The notes below the pieces were generated by a model. That model was not told the DNA's origin, did not search any database, and saw only the letters and a list, made by a program, of their open reading frames with translations. Positions 9,866-18,735 of a stretch of DNA of 29,196 nucleotides are shown piece after piece. Each line of letters begins with the position of its first letter. Position 1 is the stretch's first letter. The position numbers were made by a program, and so were the translations under genes. Source of the stretch: an uncultured Lachnospiraceae bacterium (lineage in GTDB: Bacteria; Bacillota; Clostridia; Lachnospirales; Lachnospiraceae); assembly GCA_902782965.1 (NCBI GenBank), contig CACZPG010000138.1, positions 1 through 29,196 of the forward strand. Reading direction: 5' to 3'.

Positions 9866-11920
9866 GTGTCAAATATTAAAATGTTTAAAAATAAATATTT
9901 TCAATTTGCTGCCTGTATATTGATAAGTCTTATTATTGCCTGTGGAATATATATTGTTACTCCACGAATTCTAAGAGGAATGCCTCTTTTCTATAATGCA
10001 GTAGAGAAGAATCCTACAAGTGAACCTGTCAGCATTTCTCTTTATGATGATAATGGAGAAGGTCTGGTTATCGAACAGCAATTCGTACCTGCTTTTGAGT
10101 ATTTTACCGGGATTGGTATTGCATATGAATTGACTGAAGGTCAGATTGTAAGACCATTATGTATTAAGGTATTAGATGTTACAGATAATTCTGAAGTGGG
10201 ATATTATGAGAACATTTCTCCGGTTTCAAGAGAGGGGGATGTTTATAAAGGGTATTATTTTGATAAAGCATTAAAATTAGATGTGAATCATGTATATTCC
10301 TTTAGGATTATTTCGAACGTTAAGGATAATCCTTCATTAAGAACCAATGTGGAAAGTCAGAGTGAAGCAGAAGCCTTATATGTTGATGGTACAATCGCTG
10401 AAGGCGGATTATGCTATACTCAATATGGCTATTCTGAAGGCTGTACTGCCAGAATATATTATCTGATGGTATTGATTCTATTTGCAATACTCCTTGGTCT
10501 GGCGTTATTCGTTTGTATAAGAAAACCATATTTTAATGGGGATTATTCACTATGTGATATAATACCTCTCATTATTGCAGTTATTTCCTTTGCGGTATTC
10601 TTTCATCAGGGCTGGGATATGGCTCTGTCTGTTAAACATGCAAAGGATTTGTTTGAACGGATTATTCATGGGCAGTTAGGAGGATTCTATACATTCGCTC
10701 TTGAAAAAGCTTTGAGTGGGGGCTATGGAGGCCTTGGAATAAGGGATGCTGCCTTCTATAATATCTTCATTTATATAGCGATGGTGATCATGATGCTTCC
10801 TGTCTGGGGGATAGAGAAGATTATTGGTACAGAAATTCCACAAAATGCTTCGCTGGCTTACTTTGCTCTGGTTATAGCTGTTTTTCTTCTTCTTTCAGCT
10901 AATCTTATATATAGAATTACCTTTAGCATTACAGCTAACAAAACAATATCTAAACGTACTGCATTTATATATTGTTCATCATATCTTCTGCTATATACAA
11001 CAGTAGGATTCTGTCAGATAGATATACTGTATATTCTATTGATCGAGTGGGCAATTAACTGTTATATCAATAATAAGAACTATAAATTTGCTGTTATTAT
11101 GTCGGCGGCTATTATGCTCAAGAGCTTTCCGGTCATATTCTTTGTACCATTGGTTTTGTTGGTGGAGAAGAGAATTATCCATATTATAAAGTATATGCTT
11201 ATAGGTATAAGCTTTCCTTTGTTGGGTATTCTTGTTACCAGAGGTGATGAGGGATATGCAATTACTTCAGGCAGGTTAAAGGAAGTATATGGCTTTACCA
11301 ATAGATTGTTTGCTAATGGACTAAATGTAGGAGTGGGCTTTGCCGCTTTACTCATTATAGTGATCATTATTCTCTGCGTTTGGAGCTTTGATAAGAATAT
11401 TATAGATAAAGACAGATGGAAATATGCTATTATTATACCACTTATCAGTATGTCGGCCTTCTTTATATTTGTACTGTGGCATCCGCAGTGGTTCATTATG
11501 CTGGTTCCATTTATATGTCTTGCGTGTGGTATAGATACTGAAAGACGAAGCCTTCTGTATTGTGAATGGGGAATAGGTATATGTGTCAGTGTTATGTCAT
11601 GTATATATCTTCCCGCAAATGTAGATAATTATATGGTTAATTATGGTATTTTCCCGTTGCTGACAGGCCACTGTTATGGGGGGATATCTTTAGCTTCTGT
11701 TTTCCAGAGACTTAATCAGAATTTTTATACATTTATATCCTCTGTTATGGTAGCATTAATTCTGTATAGCTGTTATTATGTGATGAGGGATATTGGCGGC
11801 ATTAGTGATCCGTCAAAATATGAGACAAAGCCTGTTGACAGGGGCCTCATAATGGTTAGAATAGTAAGTGCTTATATTTTTGCGATAATGCTTGTCTGCA
11901 CTTATTTCTATATTGGCTGA
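9866..11920 (+). CDS. polytopic membrane protein, probable GT-C mannosyltransferase-like enzyme
   Basis: The protein has about 684 residues: one N-terminal membrane helix, an extracytoplasmic region of about 160 residues rich in beta-type sequence, then about ten membrane helices. The segments GFCQIDILYILLIEWA and IMLKSFPVIFFVPLVLL resemble the glycan-transfer GT-C proteins grouped with DUF2029/mannosyltransferase families. The start is judged to be the GTG at 9866, because GAGGTG at 9854-9859 lies at proper spacing; a GTG at 9857 and an ATG at 9881 are alternatives. It likely transfers a sugar from a lipid-linked donor on the outer face. The preceding N-terminal outer domain is unusual for simple GT-C enzymes and could bind substrate. 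Specificity is unknown. Confidence 0.65.
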   Translation: MSNIKMFKNKYFQFAACILISLIIACGIYIVTPRILRGMPLFYNAVEKNPTSEPVSISLYDDNGEGLVIEQQFVPAFEYFTGIGIAYELTEGQIVRPLCIKVLDVTDNSEVGYYENISPVSREGDVYKGYYFDKALKLDVNHVYSFRIISNVKDNPSLRTNVESQSEAEALYVDGTIAEGGLCYTQYGYSEGCTARIYYLMVLILFAILLGLALFVCIRKPYFNGDYSLCDIIPLIIAVISFAVFFHQGWDMALSVKHAKDLFERIIHGQLGGFYTFALEKALSGGYGGLGIRDAAFYNIFIYIAMVIMMLPVWGIEKIIGTEIPQNASLAYFALVIAVFLLLSANLIYRITFSITANKTISKRTAFIYCSSYLLLYTTVGFCQIDILYILLIEWAINCYINNKNYKFAVIMSAAIMLKSFPVIFFVPLVLLVEKRIIHIIKYMLIGISFPLLGILVTRGDEGYAITSGRLKEVYGFTNRLFANGLNVGVGFAALLIIVIIILCVWSFDKNIIDKDRWKYAIIIPLISMSAFFIFVLWHPQWFIMLVPFICLACGIDTERRSLLYCEWGIGICVSVMSCIYLPANVDNYMVNYGIFPLLTGHCYGGISLASVFQRLNQNFYTFISSVMVALILYSCYYVMRDIGGISDPSKYETKPVDRGLIMVRIVSAYIFAIMLVCTYFYIG

Positions 11921-11953
11921 AAAATGAATTAATAATATATGGAGATTAGAGAA

Positions 11954-12670
11954 ATGATTAGTATTGTATTACCTGCATATCAGGAAGAAAAGAACTTGGT
12001 TAATATAATTCCCAGGATTCATAAGGTTATGAAATCCAGAAATCTGGAATATGAGATTCTGGTTGTAGATACAATGGAACCTATGGATGACACTAAGGCG
12101 GTGTGTGAGAAGTTTAAAGCTCGATATATTCCAAGAGAGAATGGCAATCTCTATGGTGATGCAATCAGAACAGGTTTTGACAAGGCTGACGGAGATTACA
12201 TTGTTATCATGGATGCTGATGGTTCACATGACCCTAAGGAGATTCTTAAGTTTTATAAAGTTATACAGAATAAGAAAGTAGATCTTGTTATAGGTTCCAG
12301 ATATTGCAGAGGCGGATATACAGATAATAATTTCATTCTGAAATTCATGTCCTGGGCATTAAATGTTACCTACAGGATACTGTTCTCTCTGAAGGTTAAG
12401 GATGTATCCGATAGTTTTAGAATGTACAGAGCTGATCAGGTAAAAGCACTGAAACTTGAGTGTGATAATTTTGATATCGTAGAGGAAATACTTATCAAGC
12501 TCAGCTTATATAACAAGCCATTTATAGCATATGAGGTTCCGATATCTTTTAACAAGAGAGCAGAAGGTGAATCCAAGAGAGATTTGGGCAAATTCATTCT
12601 GTCATATTTGAAGACTATTAAGAGATTGATGAAGATTAGAAAGGACTACAAGAAGAGTAGTAGGAGATAG
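11954..12670 (+). CDS. DPM1-like family 2 glycosyltransferase
   Basis: This short GT2 enzyme (about 238 residues) resembles dolichol-phosphate mannose synthases: SIVLPAYQEEKNL at the N terminus, YGDAIRTGFDKADGDYI, the metal motif MDADGSHDP, then IGSRYCRGG and DSFRMYRAD. It ends in a basic tail and has no C-terminal membrane helices, so it resembles the soluble DPM1 class, unlike the GtrB-like gene at 4755. I chose the ATG at 11954 because GGAG at 11941-11944 precedes it by 9 bases; the earlier ATG at 11939 overlaps that site. It follows the GT-C-like gene by 33 bases. The likely role is to make a polyprenyl-phosphate sugar for that enzyme. The sugar is not predictable. Confidence 0.85.
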   Translation: MISIVLPAYQEEKNLVNIIPRIHKVMKSRNLEYEILVVDTMEPMDDTKAVCEKFKARYIPRENGNLYGDAIRTGFDKADGDYIVIMDADGSHDPKEILKFYKVIQNKKVDLVIGSRYCRGGYTDNNFILKFMSWALNVTYRILFSLKVKDVSDSFRMYRADQVKALKLECDNFDIVEEILIKLSLYNKPFIAYEVPISFNKRAEGESKRDLGKFILSYLKTIKRLMKIRKDYKKSSRR

Positions 12671-12672
12671 GT

Positions 12673-13530
12673 ATGTTACATTATTTGGTTTTAGGTGGAA
12701 ACGGGTATCTGGGGGCTAAAATCATAGAACTACTGGCTGATAATGAGCACAAGGTAGTATGTACTGTAAGAAATCAGACGCTGAGGAAAGATTTCAAAAA
12801 ACAGAACGTGAGAGTTATTCCCGCGTCACTGGATTCAATAGAGACAGCATTTCAGTATAATGATTTCGATATGGTAATAAACGCGGTGTGTAATTATGGC
12901 AGAAGCGAAGTCCTTTATGGAGATGTTATTGAAGCGAATGTTGAGTTTCCACTAAAGGTACTTGATATGTCTGTTGCAAACGGTGTGAAGAAATTTGTTA
13001 CCATTGGAACAGGTCTTCCGGATGATCTGAACATGTATACATATTCAAAGAAAGTATTCAGTGAATTCGGAAAGTTCTATGTTGAGAAACAGAATATAGA
13101 CTTTATTGTGATGAAACTTGAAATGTTCTATGGTTCAGATGAGCCGGTTAACAGATTCTTGCCGGGAGTGATCAGAAAAATGCTTTCAGGGGAAGAGGTA
13201 AATGTTACTCTGGGAACCCAGCATAGAGATATAATATCTGTTAATGATGTTATTTATGCAATTAAAACTGTTATTAACTCTGACTTATCCGGTTATCATG
13301 AAATCCCCGTAGGTTCGGGGGTTGCACCGACAATAGCCGAAATAATAGAATATTTAAATGATATAACTGATAAGAAATCTGTAGTGAACTTTGGCGCAGT
13401 ACCTATGAGGAAGAATGAACCTGATAGTGTAGCAGATACAGAATTATTAAAAGGTATTTGTGACTGGGATCCTGTATTCTGGAAGACGGGACTCAAGAAT
13501 ATGGTTGAGCAAATTAAAGAAACCCTTTAA
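12673..13530 (+). CDS. rfbS: CDP-paratose synthase-like NAD(P)-dependent reductase
   Basis: This 285-residue extended SDR protein resembles Salmonella RfbS, which reduces the 4-keto group of CDP-3,6-dideoxy-4-keto-glucose to give CDP-paratose. Seen in the sequence: the Rossmann loop GGNGYLG at residues 8-14, a catalytic Y122-x3-K126, and segments that match the RfbS pattern as I recall it, including VCNYGR, KLEMFYG, GTQHRDIISVND and the final NEPDSVAD region. CDP-abequose synthase is a close relative and cannot be excluded by sequence reading. The next gene, a CDP-paratose 2-epimerase, strongly favours paratose synthase. It starts 2 bases after the preceding stop, and GGAG lies upstream of the ATG. 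Confidence 0.8.
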   Translation: MLHYLVLGGNGYLGAKIIELLADNEHKVVCTVRNQTLRKDFKKQNVRVIPASLDSIETAFQYNDFDMVINAVCNYGRSEVLYGDVIEANVEFPLKVLDMSVANGVKKFVTIGTGLPDDLNMYTYSKKVFSEFGKFYVEKQNIDFIVMKLEMFYGSDEPVNRFLPGVIRKMLSGEEVNVTLGTQHRDIISVNDVIYAIKTVINSDLSGYHEIPVGSGVAPTIAEIIEYLNDITDKKSVVNFGAVPMRKNEPDSVADTELLKGICDWDPVFWKTGLKNMVEQIKETL

Positions 13531-13544
13531 GGAGGAAAAATGTG

Positions 13545-14570
13545 ATGAAAATATTAATAAATGGTGGATGTGGTTTTTTGGGAAGTAACCTGGCTGCATA
13601 TGGAATCAAAAATGGATATGACATTACTGTTTTTGATAACCTGTCACGTCTTGGAGCTTCACAGAACAGAGACTGGCTCAAGTCTTTGGGAGAATTCACT
13701 TTCATTCATGGTGATACCAGAAATAAGAATGATGTTGAAACAACTATCAAGGAAGGTCAGTTTGATGCAGTATTTCATCTTGCCGGTCAGGTGGCTATGA
13801 CTACTTCCATAGCAAATCCATATAAGGATTTTGAAATTAATACTATGGGAGCGGTAAACGTTCTGGATTCTATTCGTAAATACAGCCCACAAACTGCAAT
13901 CTTCTTCTCATCCACTAATAAGGTATATGGAGATTTAGAGTATTATACATATGAGGAAACTCCTTCAAGATATATATGTAAGGAATTTCCTAATGGATTT
14001 GATGAAAGCGTTCCGCTTGATTTCAGATCACCTTATGGATGTTCAAAGGGAGCGGCTGATCAGTATATGCTTGACTTCTACAGAATATTCGGAGTGAAAG
14101 CTACTGTTTTCAGACATTCTTCAATGTATGGAAGCAGACAGTTTGCTACTTATGATCAGGGCTGGGTTGGCTGGTTTGTTGCAAAGGCTATTGAAAAGTA
14201 TCAGAATCCTGATTGTGAGCCTTTTACAATTTCCGGTAATGGAAAGCAGGTAAGAGATATTCTTCATGCTGAAGATATGATCAGCTTATATTATACTGCT
14301 TTAGAGCATACTGATGAGGTTTGTGGACAGGCTTATAATATAGGCGGAACTATGGAACAGTCTTTATCTCTTCTGGAATTATTTGATATGCTTAATGATA
14401 TTCTGGGAATCAAGATGGAATATACTGAACTTCCACCTAGACAGAGTGATCAGAAAGTTTTCGTAGCTGATATCACCAAGATTAATTCTCGAATTGGATG
14501 GAAACCTCAGGTTACTGCAAGAGAAGGCGTAACAGCTATGGTTGACTGGGTTCGTAAAATGGATATCTGA
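13545..14570 (+). CDS. rfbE: CDP-paratose 2-epimerase (CDP-tyvelose epimerase)
   Basis: RfbE converts CDP-paratose to CDP-tyvelose by NAD-dependent epimerisation at C2. The 341-residue protein matches this family very closely along its length: NGGCGFLGSNLA at the N terminus, FHLAGQVAMTTSI, SSTNKVYGDLE, the catalytic Y164-x3-K168 within SPYGCSKGAADQY, FRHSSMYGSRQF, TYDQGWVGWF and SGNGKQVRDILHAEDM. The ribosome binding site GGAGG starts directly after the preceding stop, and the ATG at 13545 is the best-spaced start; a GTG at 13542 is just upstream in frame. Together with the preceding reductase it forms the last two steps of CDP-tyvelose formation, so tyvelose is the predicted residue. Earlier steps are encoded about 6 kb downstream. 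Confidence 0.93.
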   Translation: MKILINGGCGFLGSNLAAYGIKNGYDITVFDNLSRLGASQNRDWLKSLGEFTFIHGDTRNKNDVETTIKEGQFDAVFHLAGQVAMTTSIANPYKDFEINTMGAVNVLDSIRKYSPQTAIFFSSTNKVYGDLEYYTYEETPSRYICKEFPNGFDESVPLDFRSPYGCSKGAADQYMLDFYRIFGVKATVFRHSSMYGSRQFATYDQGWVGWFVAKAIEKYQNPDCEPFTISGNGKQVRDILHAEDMISLYYTALEHTDEVCGQAYNIGGTMEQSLSLLELFDMLNDILGIKMEYTELPPRQSDQKVFVADITKINSRIGWKPQVTAREGVTAMVDWVRKMDI

Positions 14571-14613
14571 TTAACGAGGGCATCTTATTGTATCATTTAG
14601 GGAGTTAGTATTA

Positions 14614-16713
14614 ATGAGGAATAATCTGGTAAAAACTATCGTTTTTGTACTAATAGACCTTATAATAGTGGCGCTGCTGTGCACCGCCACTATTTTTATT
14701 AGTCGTACCCAGGACAGCATGAGGCTTAATGTATATTTGGGAGAGAGTCATGCTGATACCAGAAATATCGCGCAGCTTTTCTATGCTCCGGACGGAGAGA
14801 AGTTTAATACCAACAGCGTGCTTACTGAAATGTTTGCTGATAATATAGTGGCTTTTGATATTAGTGAAATTGATTTCAAAAGCTATAAGCTGAGGCTGGA
14901 TCCCTTTAATATGAAGACGGACTTTACTGTCAGCAAATTAGAACTTACATATAATGAACATTCGGTTTTTTCTGTCGAGGGTAAAGATCTCGAAAAGTAC
15001 GTAGAGAAAACAAAGGGATTAAAGAAGAAATTTAAAGAAGAAGGAATAGTATGTAAATCCAAGAAAGATAATCCCAGGATTTATCTTAATAAGGCTTTTT
15101 CTGAGAAGCTTTACTATTATTATTTTATTTTAAACAAGGCTTCGTATTTCGTGATATTTCTTCTTTTTGCGATTATTAGTGTTATACAGATTGCAATATT
15201 TAGAGATAAGGAAAATAAAACCGGCGAGAAGAAAATCGGAAGAAGAATTCTGTATATTATATCCCTGTTGATTCTTACGATAGGTGTTCTGCTGATTTAT
15301 GTAGTAGGTTTCTTCGAGAAGAATTTCGGTCAGATTCCTATTGGTCAGCTTATTTATCATCTTCATACACCTCTCGATGGTACTGATATTTCTTCCTATA
15401 CTTCAGATATAGTTAAGGGTGTGGTTATAGTATGCGGAAGTATACTCGTGACACTCCTTCTCTATCTGATTTTCAGTAGAAAGGGATTTCACAAAGGGTT
15501 TATACCGATCATATATATGATGGGATTTCTGCTGGCTTTTAGTGCTGTCTATAGGTTCATTACTCATTACTCTGTCATTGATTATTATAAATATACTCAT
15601 GAGAGTACTACATTATATGAGGAATATTATGCAGACGGAAGAAATGTAGAACTAACATTTCCGGAGAAAAAGAGAAATCTGATCTACATTTTTGTTGAGT
15701 CTATGGAGACTTCATTCGCTGATACTGCTTCAGGCGGAGGGATGACAGAGAACATTATACCCGAGCTTACAGAAATCGCTTCTGAAGGAGATACCTTCTC
15801 AGGGGATGGAACCCTTAATGGAGCTTATCACGTGATGGGAGCTACCTATACAATGGGTGGAATGGCTGCACAGACTGCAGGTGTTCCGATAAATGAGAAT
15901 CTGGTAGATGGTGATACCCTGAACGGAAATTGGGAATCAGAGAATAATTACCTTCCCGGTGCCTGGACTATAGGAGATATTCTGAATGCGGAAGGATATA
16001 ATCAGGAACTCCTGATCGGTTCTAAGGGAGGCTTTGCCGGCCGTTCGTCATATTTCAGGGGACATGGTGACTATAGAATAGAAGATTTTGATTCGGCTAA
16101 GGAAAAGGGAAGGATACCTAAGGATTATAAAGTCTGGTGGGGATTTGAGGATGAGAAGCTTTTTGAATTTGCCAAAGAAGATCTGATGAAGTTCTCGGCA
16201 ATGCAGTCGCCGTTTAATCTTACATTATTAACCGTGGATACCCATGCGACCGGTGGATACAAATGTGAGCTTTGTGAGGATAAGTATCCTGACCAATATA
16301 GTAATGTGCTTGCCTGTGCCAGCCGTCAGGTATCAGAATTTGTAAGATGGGTTCAGCAGCAGGATTTCTATGAGAATACAACAATCGTTCTTTGTGGTGA
16401 CCATTTACTGCCGGATTCCATGTATATTGGTAATAATGGCCTGGGCGGCTTTGACAGAAAGACCTATACGGTAATTATAAATCCGGCGCCGGGCGTATCT
16501 TATAATGGTACCGGAAGAAGCTACAGTACACTGGATCTCTATCCGACAACTCTTGCGGCACTGGGAGTCGAAATCGAAGGAGACCGACTGGGGCTGGGTG
16601 TTAATCTGTATTCTGAAACACCAACACTGGTTGAGGCTCTGGGGAATGATAAGCTGAATGTTGAATTAATGAAGAATTCAAAGTATTATAAGAATGAACT
16701 TTTGTATAAATAG
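14614..16713 (+). CDS. OpgB-like phosphoglycerol transferase (membrane sulfatase-fold enzyme)
   Basis: This 699-residue protein has about five membrane helices in its first half (the first near residues 6-29) and a C-terminal sulfatase/alkaline-phosphatase-fold domain outside the membrane. Predicted metal and catalytic residues are visible: E362 in FVESMETS, T413 in GATYTMGGMAAQ, H544 in TVDTHATGG, and D596-H597 in CGDHLLP. The context around T413 follows phosphoglycerol transferase I (OpgB/MdoB) more than lipoteichoic acid synthase LtaS. It should therefore add phosphoglycerol, or a similar phosphodiester group, to the exported polysaccharide; this is inferred. An extracytoplasmic loop of about 130 residues after helix 1 is not recognised. 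A GGAG site precedes the ATG. Confidence 0.82.
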   Translation: MRNNLVKTIVFVLIDLIIVALLCTATIFISRTQDSMRLNVYLGESHADTRNIAQLFYAPDGEKFNTNSVLTEMFADNIVAFDISEIDFKSYKLRLDPFNMKTDFTVSKLELTYNEHSVFSVEGKDLEKYVEKTKGLKKKFKEEGIVCKSKKDNPRIYLNKAFSEKLYYYYFILNKASYFVIFLLFAIISVIQIAIFRDKENKTGEKKIGRRILYIISLLILTIGVLLIYVVGFFEKNFGQIPIGQLIYHLHTPLDGTDISSYTSDIVKGVVIVCGSILVTLLLYLIFSRKGFHKGFIPIIYMMGFLLAFSAVYRFITHYSVIDYYKYTHESTTLYEEYYADGRNVELTFPEKKRNLIYIFVESMETSFADTASGGGMTENIIPELTEIASEGDTFSGDGTLNGAYHVMGATYTMGGMAAQTAGVPINENLVDGDTLNGNWESENNYLPGAWTIGDILNAEGYNQELLIGSKGGFAGRSSYFRGHGDYRIEDFDSAKEKGRIPKDYKVWWGFEDEKLFEFAKEDLMKFSAMQSPFNLTLLTVDTHATGGYKCELCEDKYPDQYSNVLACASRQVSEFVRWVQQQDFYENTTIVLCGDHLLPDSMYIGNNGLGGFDRKTYTVIINPAPGVSYNGTGRSYSTLDLYPTTLAALGVEIEGDRLGLGVNLYSETPTLVEALGNDKLNVELMKNSKYYKNELLYK
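14649..14703 (+). other. hairpin with T-run inside the start of the OpgB-like gene
   Basis: A 10-base perfect inverted repeat, AATAGTGGCG at 14664-14673 and CGCCACTATT at 14685-14694, encloses an 11-base loop and is followed by further T residues. Outer arms ACTAATA (14649-14655) and TATTAGT (14697-14703) can also pair. The structure begins 35 bases after the ATG and encodes the first membrane helix. It has the shape of an intrinsic terminator, but chance or coding constraint could also produce it. Confidence 0.4.
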
Positions 16714-16721
16714 AGGTGTAT

Positions 16722-18641
16722 ATGATAACCTGCAGATACAGATTTAAAGAAATAGGATGGACAGCATTCAGAAACGAATACGATCCGGTTGTTTGTAAAG
16801 GCAAAAGCCTGATGGCTTTTAATTTTGCTGCGCCTGATCTGGATGTCAGATATTTTATGGGAAGTATTCTGGAAGAAGAATCCATAGAATCTGTAAGAAA
16901 TCTTATTAATCAGAATAAGCAGAAATCCGCTGGAGCAAATGAGGATTCAGATATAAAGCTCAGTGATGATTTATATGTCAGAGACGGAAAGACCTTCAGA
17001 TTTGAGGATAAAACTGCTTATTTCATTAGTTTGAAGATTGAAAATGAGGGCATTTCCCTTTATTACAGAGTATATCTGAATAAAACCGGCTGGACAGATT
17101 ATTATTCTGATGGAAAGCTTTGTGGAGAATATAGTGATCCGGAGAATTATATTACCGGTATTCAGGTTTTCTCGATGAAACAAGGGGAAATCAGTGATGA
17201 AGAATTGCAGAAAGCTAAGAATAAGTGTGACAGCAGAGTAGAGCTTTTTAATTCTTTATTATCCAGATCCTTCCTGTACTCAGATTGTGACTTCAGATAT
17301 GTTGAGAAAGCCACAGTTAATGGAAGAATTGAGAATGATCTAAAGGTTGATGAATTAAAGGATGGTATAATTCTACCTCTCAGAGAAATGGAATTACATA
17401 GCCGTGATGCGATTTTTGAGGGAGGAGTCTGTGATAAGGATTTCAATTTTGTTGCCGGATTAAAAAGGAAATTTGATAAACAGACCAATATGACGGTGCT
17501 GTCCTCCTATAGAGTTAATCCTGATGAAATCATTAAATATGATGAGGATGTGATTTTCGGTGGAGTTATCTTTCCGACTGCACGAAGGTTTGGACACATG
17601 ATGATTGAAACAATGTCCAGACTCTGGTATGTGGTTGAAGGAAAGCAGAGTAACTTAAGAATTGCATTTGTCATTCTTCCTGAGTCAAAGGAATATTTCG
17701 ATGACTTCTTCAGACTTCTTGGAATCGATAAGGATCGGGTATTAATAATTGATAAGCCGGCTCAGTTCAGAAATGTATTCATTCCTGAACAGGCATTTAT
17801 ATTATTCAGTAATTATCATGATAAGTTTAACATTATCTATGATAAGATGATGTCTTCAGTAGAGGAGAAGGGCAGCAGGAAACTATATCTTACAAGACGT
17901 AACTTTGTGAGATATGATGGAGCCAACGACGGAATTAATGAGCAGTATTTAGAAGAATTCTTCAGGAAGAGAGGATATGAAGTTATATCTCCTCAGCAAT
18001 ACTCTATAGAGGAACAGATTGCGTATATGAAGGGTGCAGATGATGTAATATGTTCTGAGGGTACCTTGTCTCATCTTGCGTTGTTCTGTAAGCCGGGGAC
18101 ACATCTGACAATTCTCAGAAGGTCACTTAACAGTTATCTTCTTCCACAGTATATGATCAATGAAATGAGAAAACTGGATGCTTATTACGTAGATGCCCAT
18201 TTCAATATTCTTCCGGACAGTCATGTTGACAGTGTATTTCTTTTTGGACCTTCACCCTGCTTTATTGATTATCTGAGTGCAAGACAGTTTGAATATACTG
18301 AAGATGAAGTAAAGATGGACATGAATCTTGTCTTTGATTATATCAGGAGTTATACCGAGAATTTCTCTGATGTAGATAGATTCGAATCCATTTCTAAATA
18401 CGATATATTTGATCTGATCCAGACCCTTAACAGGGTTATTAATGGGAGATATTTATCCAGATTCGATTATGAAACCAAGACACATACCTTGAATATGGAA
18501 AATACGGAGCTGACCCGAAGGGTTGAGAAATTAGAAGAGAAGCTGGAGAAATCCGAGAAGGAACGAAAAGAGATTCTTAACTCGAAATCCTGGAAGATAA
18601 CCAAGCCACTAAGGACAATAACAAATAAGAATAAGAAATAA
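16722..18641 (+). CDS. GT61 (DUF563) glycosyltransferase with N-terminal ChW-like repeats
   Basis: This protein has about 639 residues in three parts. Residues 3-38 and about 111-152 each carry the YRxxxxxxGW pattern of clostridial hydrophobic W repeats (GW at 12-13 and 123-124). Residues about 240-500 form a GT61/DUF563 domain: FGHMMIETMSRLW with H292, KLYLTRRNF, and ICSEGTLSHLALFCKPG. The end is a charged coiled coil followed by SKSWKITKPLR, a tail found on many surface-glycan glycosyltransferases. No signal peptide or membrane helix is visible, so it should act in the cytoplasm. The ATG at 16722 is preferred because GAGG lies 5 bases before it; the GTG at 16716 is the alternative. Donor and acceptor are unknown. 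Confidence 0.8.
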   Translation: MITCRYRFKEIGWTAFRNEYDPVVCKGKSLMAFNFAAPDLDVRYFMGSILEEESIESVRNLINQNKQKSAGANEDSDIKLSDDLYVRDGKTFRFEDKTAYFISLKIENEGISLYYRVYLNKTGWTDYYSDGKLCGEYSDPENYITGIQVFSMKQGEISDEELQKAKNKCDSRVELFNSLLSRSFLYSDCDFRYVEKATVNGRIENDLKVDELKDGIILPLREMELHSRDAIFEGGVCDKDFNFVAGLKRKFDKQTNMTVLSSYRVNPDEIIKYDEDVIFGGVIFPTARRFGHMMIETMSRLWYVVEGKQSNLRIAFVILPESKEYFDDFFRLLGIDKDRVLIIDKPAQFRNVFIPEQAFILFSNYHDKFNIIYDKMMSSVEEKGSRKLYLTRRNFVRYDGANDGINEQYLEEFFRKRGYEVISPQQYSIEEQIAYMKGADDVICSEGTLSHLALFCKPGTHLTILRRSLNSYLLPQYMINEMRKLDAYYVDAHFNILPDSHVDSVFLFGPSPCFIDYLSARQFEYTEDEVKMDMNLVFDYIRSYTENFSDVDRFESISKYDIFDLIQTLNRVINGRYLSRFDYETKTHTLNMENTELTRRVEKLEEKLEKSEKERKEILNSKSWKITKPLRTITNKNKK

Positions 18642-18735
18642 GTTTAAGAAAAAAGATTAAGTAATATTCTTAAGAGATAGTCTGTAAGATTTTAACCATA
18701 AATAGAAACAGATAAGAACAGAAAGAGGAACTGAT

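Noticed and set aside
11080..11496. Open frame of 138 codons on the minus strand
   Set aside because: It is antisense to membrane helices of the GT-C-like gene; its hydrophobic look is an effect of AT-rich helix codons.
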